Shown in pieces: positions 62,754-64,000 of a stretch of DNA of 64,000 nucleotides. Location: NCBI GenBank assembly GCA_000231825.2, contig JH720367.1:186001-250000 (forward strand). Direction: 5' to 3'. Each line of letters starts with the position of its first letter. Positions within the stretch are counted from its first letter, which is position 1. A model generated the notes under the pieces. That model worked only from the letters and a program-made list of their open reading frames with translations. It was not told the origin of the DNA and did not search any database. The stretch is from Tetrahymena elliotti 4EA (taxonomy: Eukaryota; Ciliophora; Oligohymenophorea; Hymenostomatida; Tetrahymenidae). Both the position numbers and the translations under genes were made by a program.

Positions 62754-64000
62754 ATGGATTTATAAGTTAAATCAGCTAAGTATTTGCCAATTGACATTAC
62801 TTTTAAAAACTTGAAATACACTGTTGCAACTAAGAGTGGAGATAAAGTTATTCTTAATAACATTGAAGGTATTTGCAAAAGTGGAGAAATTACAGCTATT
62901 TTAGGTAAAATACAAATTCTAAAATTAATAAAGATTAAACATGTCTACTTATTATAGGTTCTTCTGGAGCAGGTAAAACTTCACTCTTAAATGGTTTGTG
63001 CTAAAGACTATAAGTAGATAAAAACCACAGGCTTGAAGGTAGTATTCTTGCTAACTAAAAAAAATACTCAAGCTCAACTTTCCCTTACTTTGCATCTTAT
63101 GTTATGCAAGATGATATTCTACCTGAGACTCTGACTGTTAGAGAATGCATAGCTTTTGCCGCTGATTTTAAAATCAAAGGTACTAAGGAAGAAAAGTAAA
63201 AAAAAGTTGATGAAGTCATAAAAACTTTGAAGTTAGAAAGATGTCAAAATACTCTGATTGGTGGTCACTTTATAAAGGGAGTTTCTGGAGGAGAAAGAAA
63301 GAGAACTTCTATTGGATTTGAATTAGTAAGTAATCCTTAGGTTATATTTCTTGATGAACCTACTTCTGGATTAGACAGGTAAACAATCATTATCTTATTT
63401 TCATTTAATTTGTCTACTTTTATTAACAATCAACTAAATTTAATATTTACTATTAATAGTTTTACTGCCTATGTTCTAATAAACGAACTAAGAGAATATG
63501 CGCATAGTTCCAAAAAGACAGTTATATTCACTATTCACTAACCTTCCTCTGATATATGGTAAATGTTTGATAGAATTATCTTAATGATTCATGGATAAAT
63601 CATTTACTAAGGACCTGGTAGGGAATAAATTTTGGACTATTTTAGTAGAAATTCTTTTGAATGTCCACACTCTTCTAATCCAGGAGGTAAAGATATTTTA
63701 ATTTAATTTACAGATTTATTTTGTTGAAAAAAAGAATGAATAATTTTAATTAATGAATAAATGATTCACATAACTAACTAATTAAATTTAATTATAAATA
63801 GATTACCTGTTATCTATCATGCACTCTGAAAGCTCTATTAATGTATCAAATTTCCCTAAATATATTGAAAATTATCAATAATAACTTCAGGCTAAGGTTC
63901 ATTTAGAAATAGAATAATCTAATGAATCAGATCTTGAAAAAAGAGAATAAATCCTAAATGTATTCTTCTAAATTCCTCTCATTATTAAAAGATGCTTAAA
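62754..64000 (+). CDS. ABCG (White/BCRP-type) transporter, 5' part
   Basis: Half-transporter of the ABCG family, cut by the window end. Exons 62754-62904, 62958-63378, 63460-63686 and 63802-64000 onward, with introns of 53, 81 and 115 nt in phase. The nucleotide-binding domain comes first, as in ABCG. Walker [10 protein letters not shown] spans intron 1; also visible are Q-loop YVMQDDIL, signature [10 protein letters not shown], Walker [15 protein letters not shown] (split by intron 2) and the H-loop TIHQPS. The linker after the domain begins [10 protein letters not shown], also ABCG-like. The membrane half lies beyond the window. Members export lipids or hydrophobic compounds; the substrate cannot be told here. 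Confidence 0.92.

Noticed and set aside
1..64000. tRNA, rRNA, CRISPR, insertion sequence, telomere or chromosome-breakage motif
   Set aside because: Read for T-loop motifs, regular spaced repeats, C4A2/G4T2 telomeric runs and the Tetrahymena breakage consensus; none found by eye.

Overview
The window reads as nuclear DNA of an oligohymenophorean ciliate, most like Tetrahymena or a close relative. It is extremely AT-rich. Every convincing gene reads only if TAA and TAG are glutamine and TGA is the sole stop (code 6), so standard-code ORFs are just fragments of the real genes. Introns are GT-AG, AT-rich and mostly 50-60 nt, with donors nearly always starting GTA. I found no bacterial, plasmid, viral, CRISPR, rRNA or tRNA feature. 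Exon limits below were worked out by hand from reading-frame continuity and splice phase.

Layout. 1-523 (+) is the 3' end of an unknown gene. 1465-6113 (+) is a voltage/cyclic-nucleotide-type K+ channel, followed by a small intron-rich membrane-protein gene (6211-7173). A mostly minus-strand block follows: AATF/Bfr2 (7794-9699), a RING/IBR protein (10950-12427), a gene-poor stretch of about 5.3 kb, two neighbouring MORN-repeat paralogues (17752-18885 and 21257-22630), a two-TM sensor-like protein with a HAMP-like segment (23956-26446), and a second RING/IBR protein (27783-30622) with a coding-looking ORF inside its first intron.

The right half is mixed. A multi-TM protein fused to a degenerate (pseudo)kinase domain lies at 34454-37063 (+). 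Next come an MGNNCC-type acylated protein (38147-39355, -), a large TPR-like protein (40320-43625, +) and an unknown multi-pass protein (44237-45851, +). An intronless P5B-type ATPase fills 46529-50026 (-). After it are a short Tudor-SN nuclease (52376-54684, -), a type-1 methionine aminopeptidase with a presequence-like N terminus (56083-57458, -), a four-TM protein (58524-59006, +), a Cys-rich surface-antigen-like protein (59290-61043, -) and the start of an ABCG transporter (62754-64000, +).

Functionally this is an ordinary eukaryotic neighbourhood of independent genes, with no operon-like organisation. Signalling and membrane genes dominate (K+ channel, sensor, pseudokinase, P5B pump, ABCG), and two paralogue pairs (RING/IBR and MORN) are interleaved over 20 kb. 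The most unusual items are the multi-TM pseudokinase, the RING/IBR pair without a second RING, the shortened Tudor-SN, and several small intron-rich or exon-like segments a standard-code gene finder would miss.
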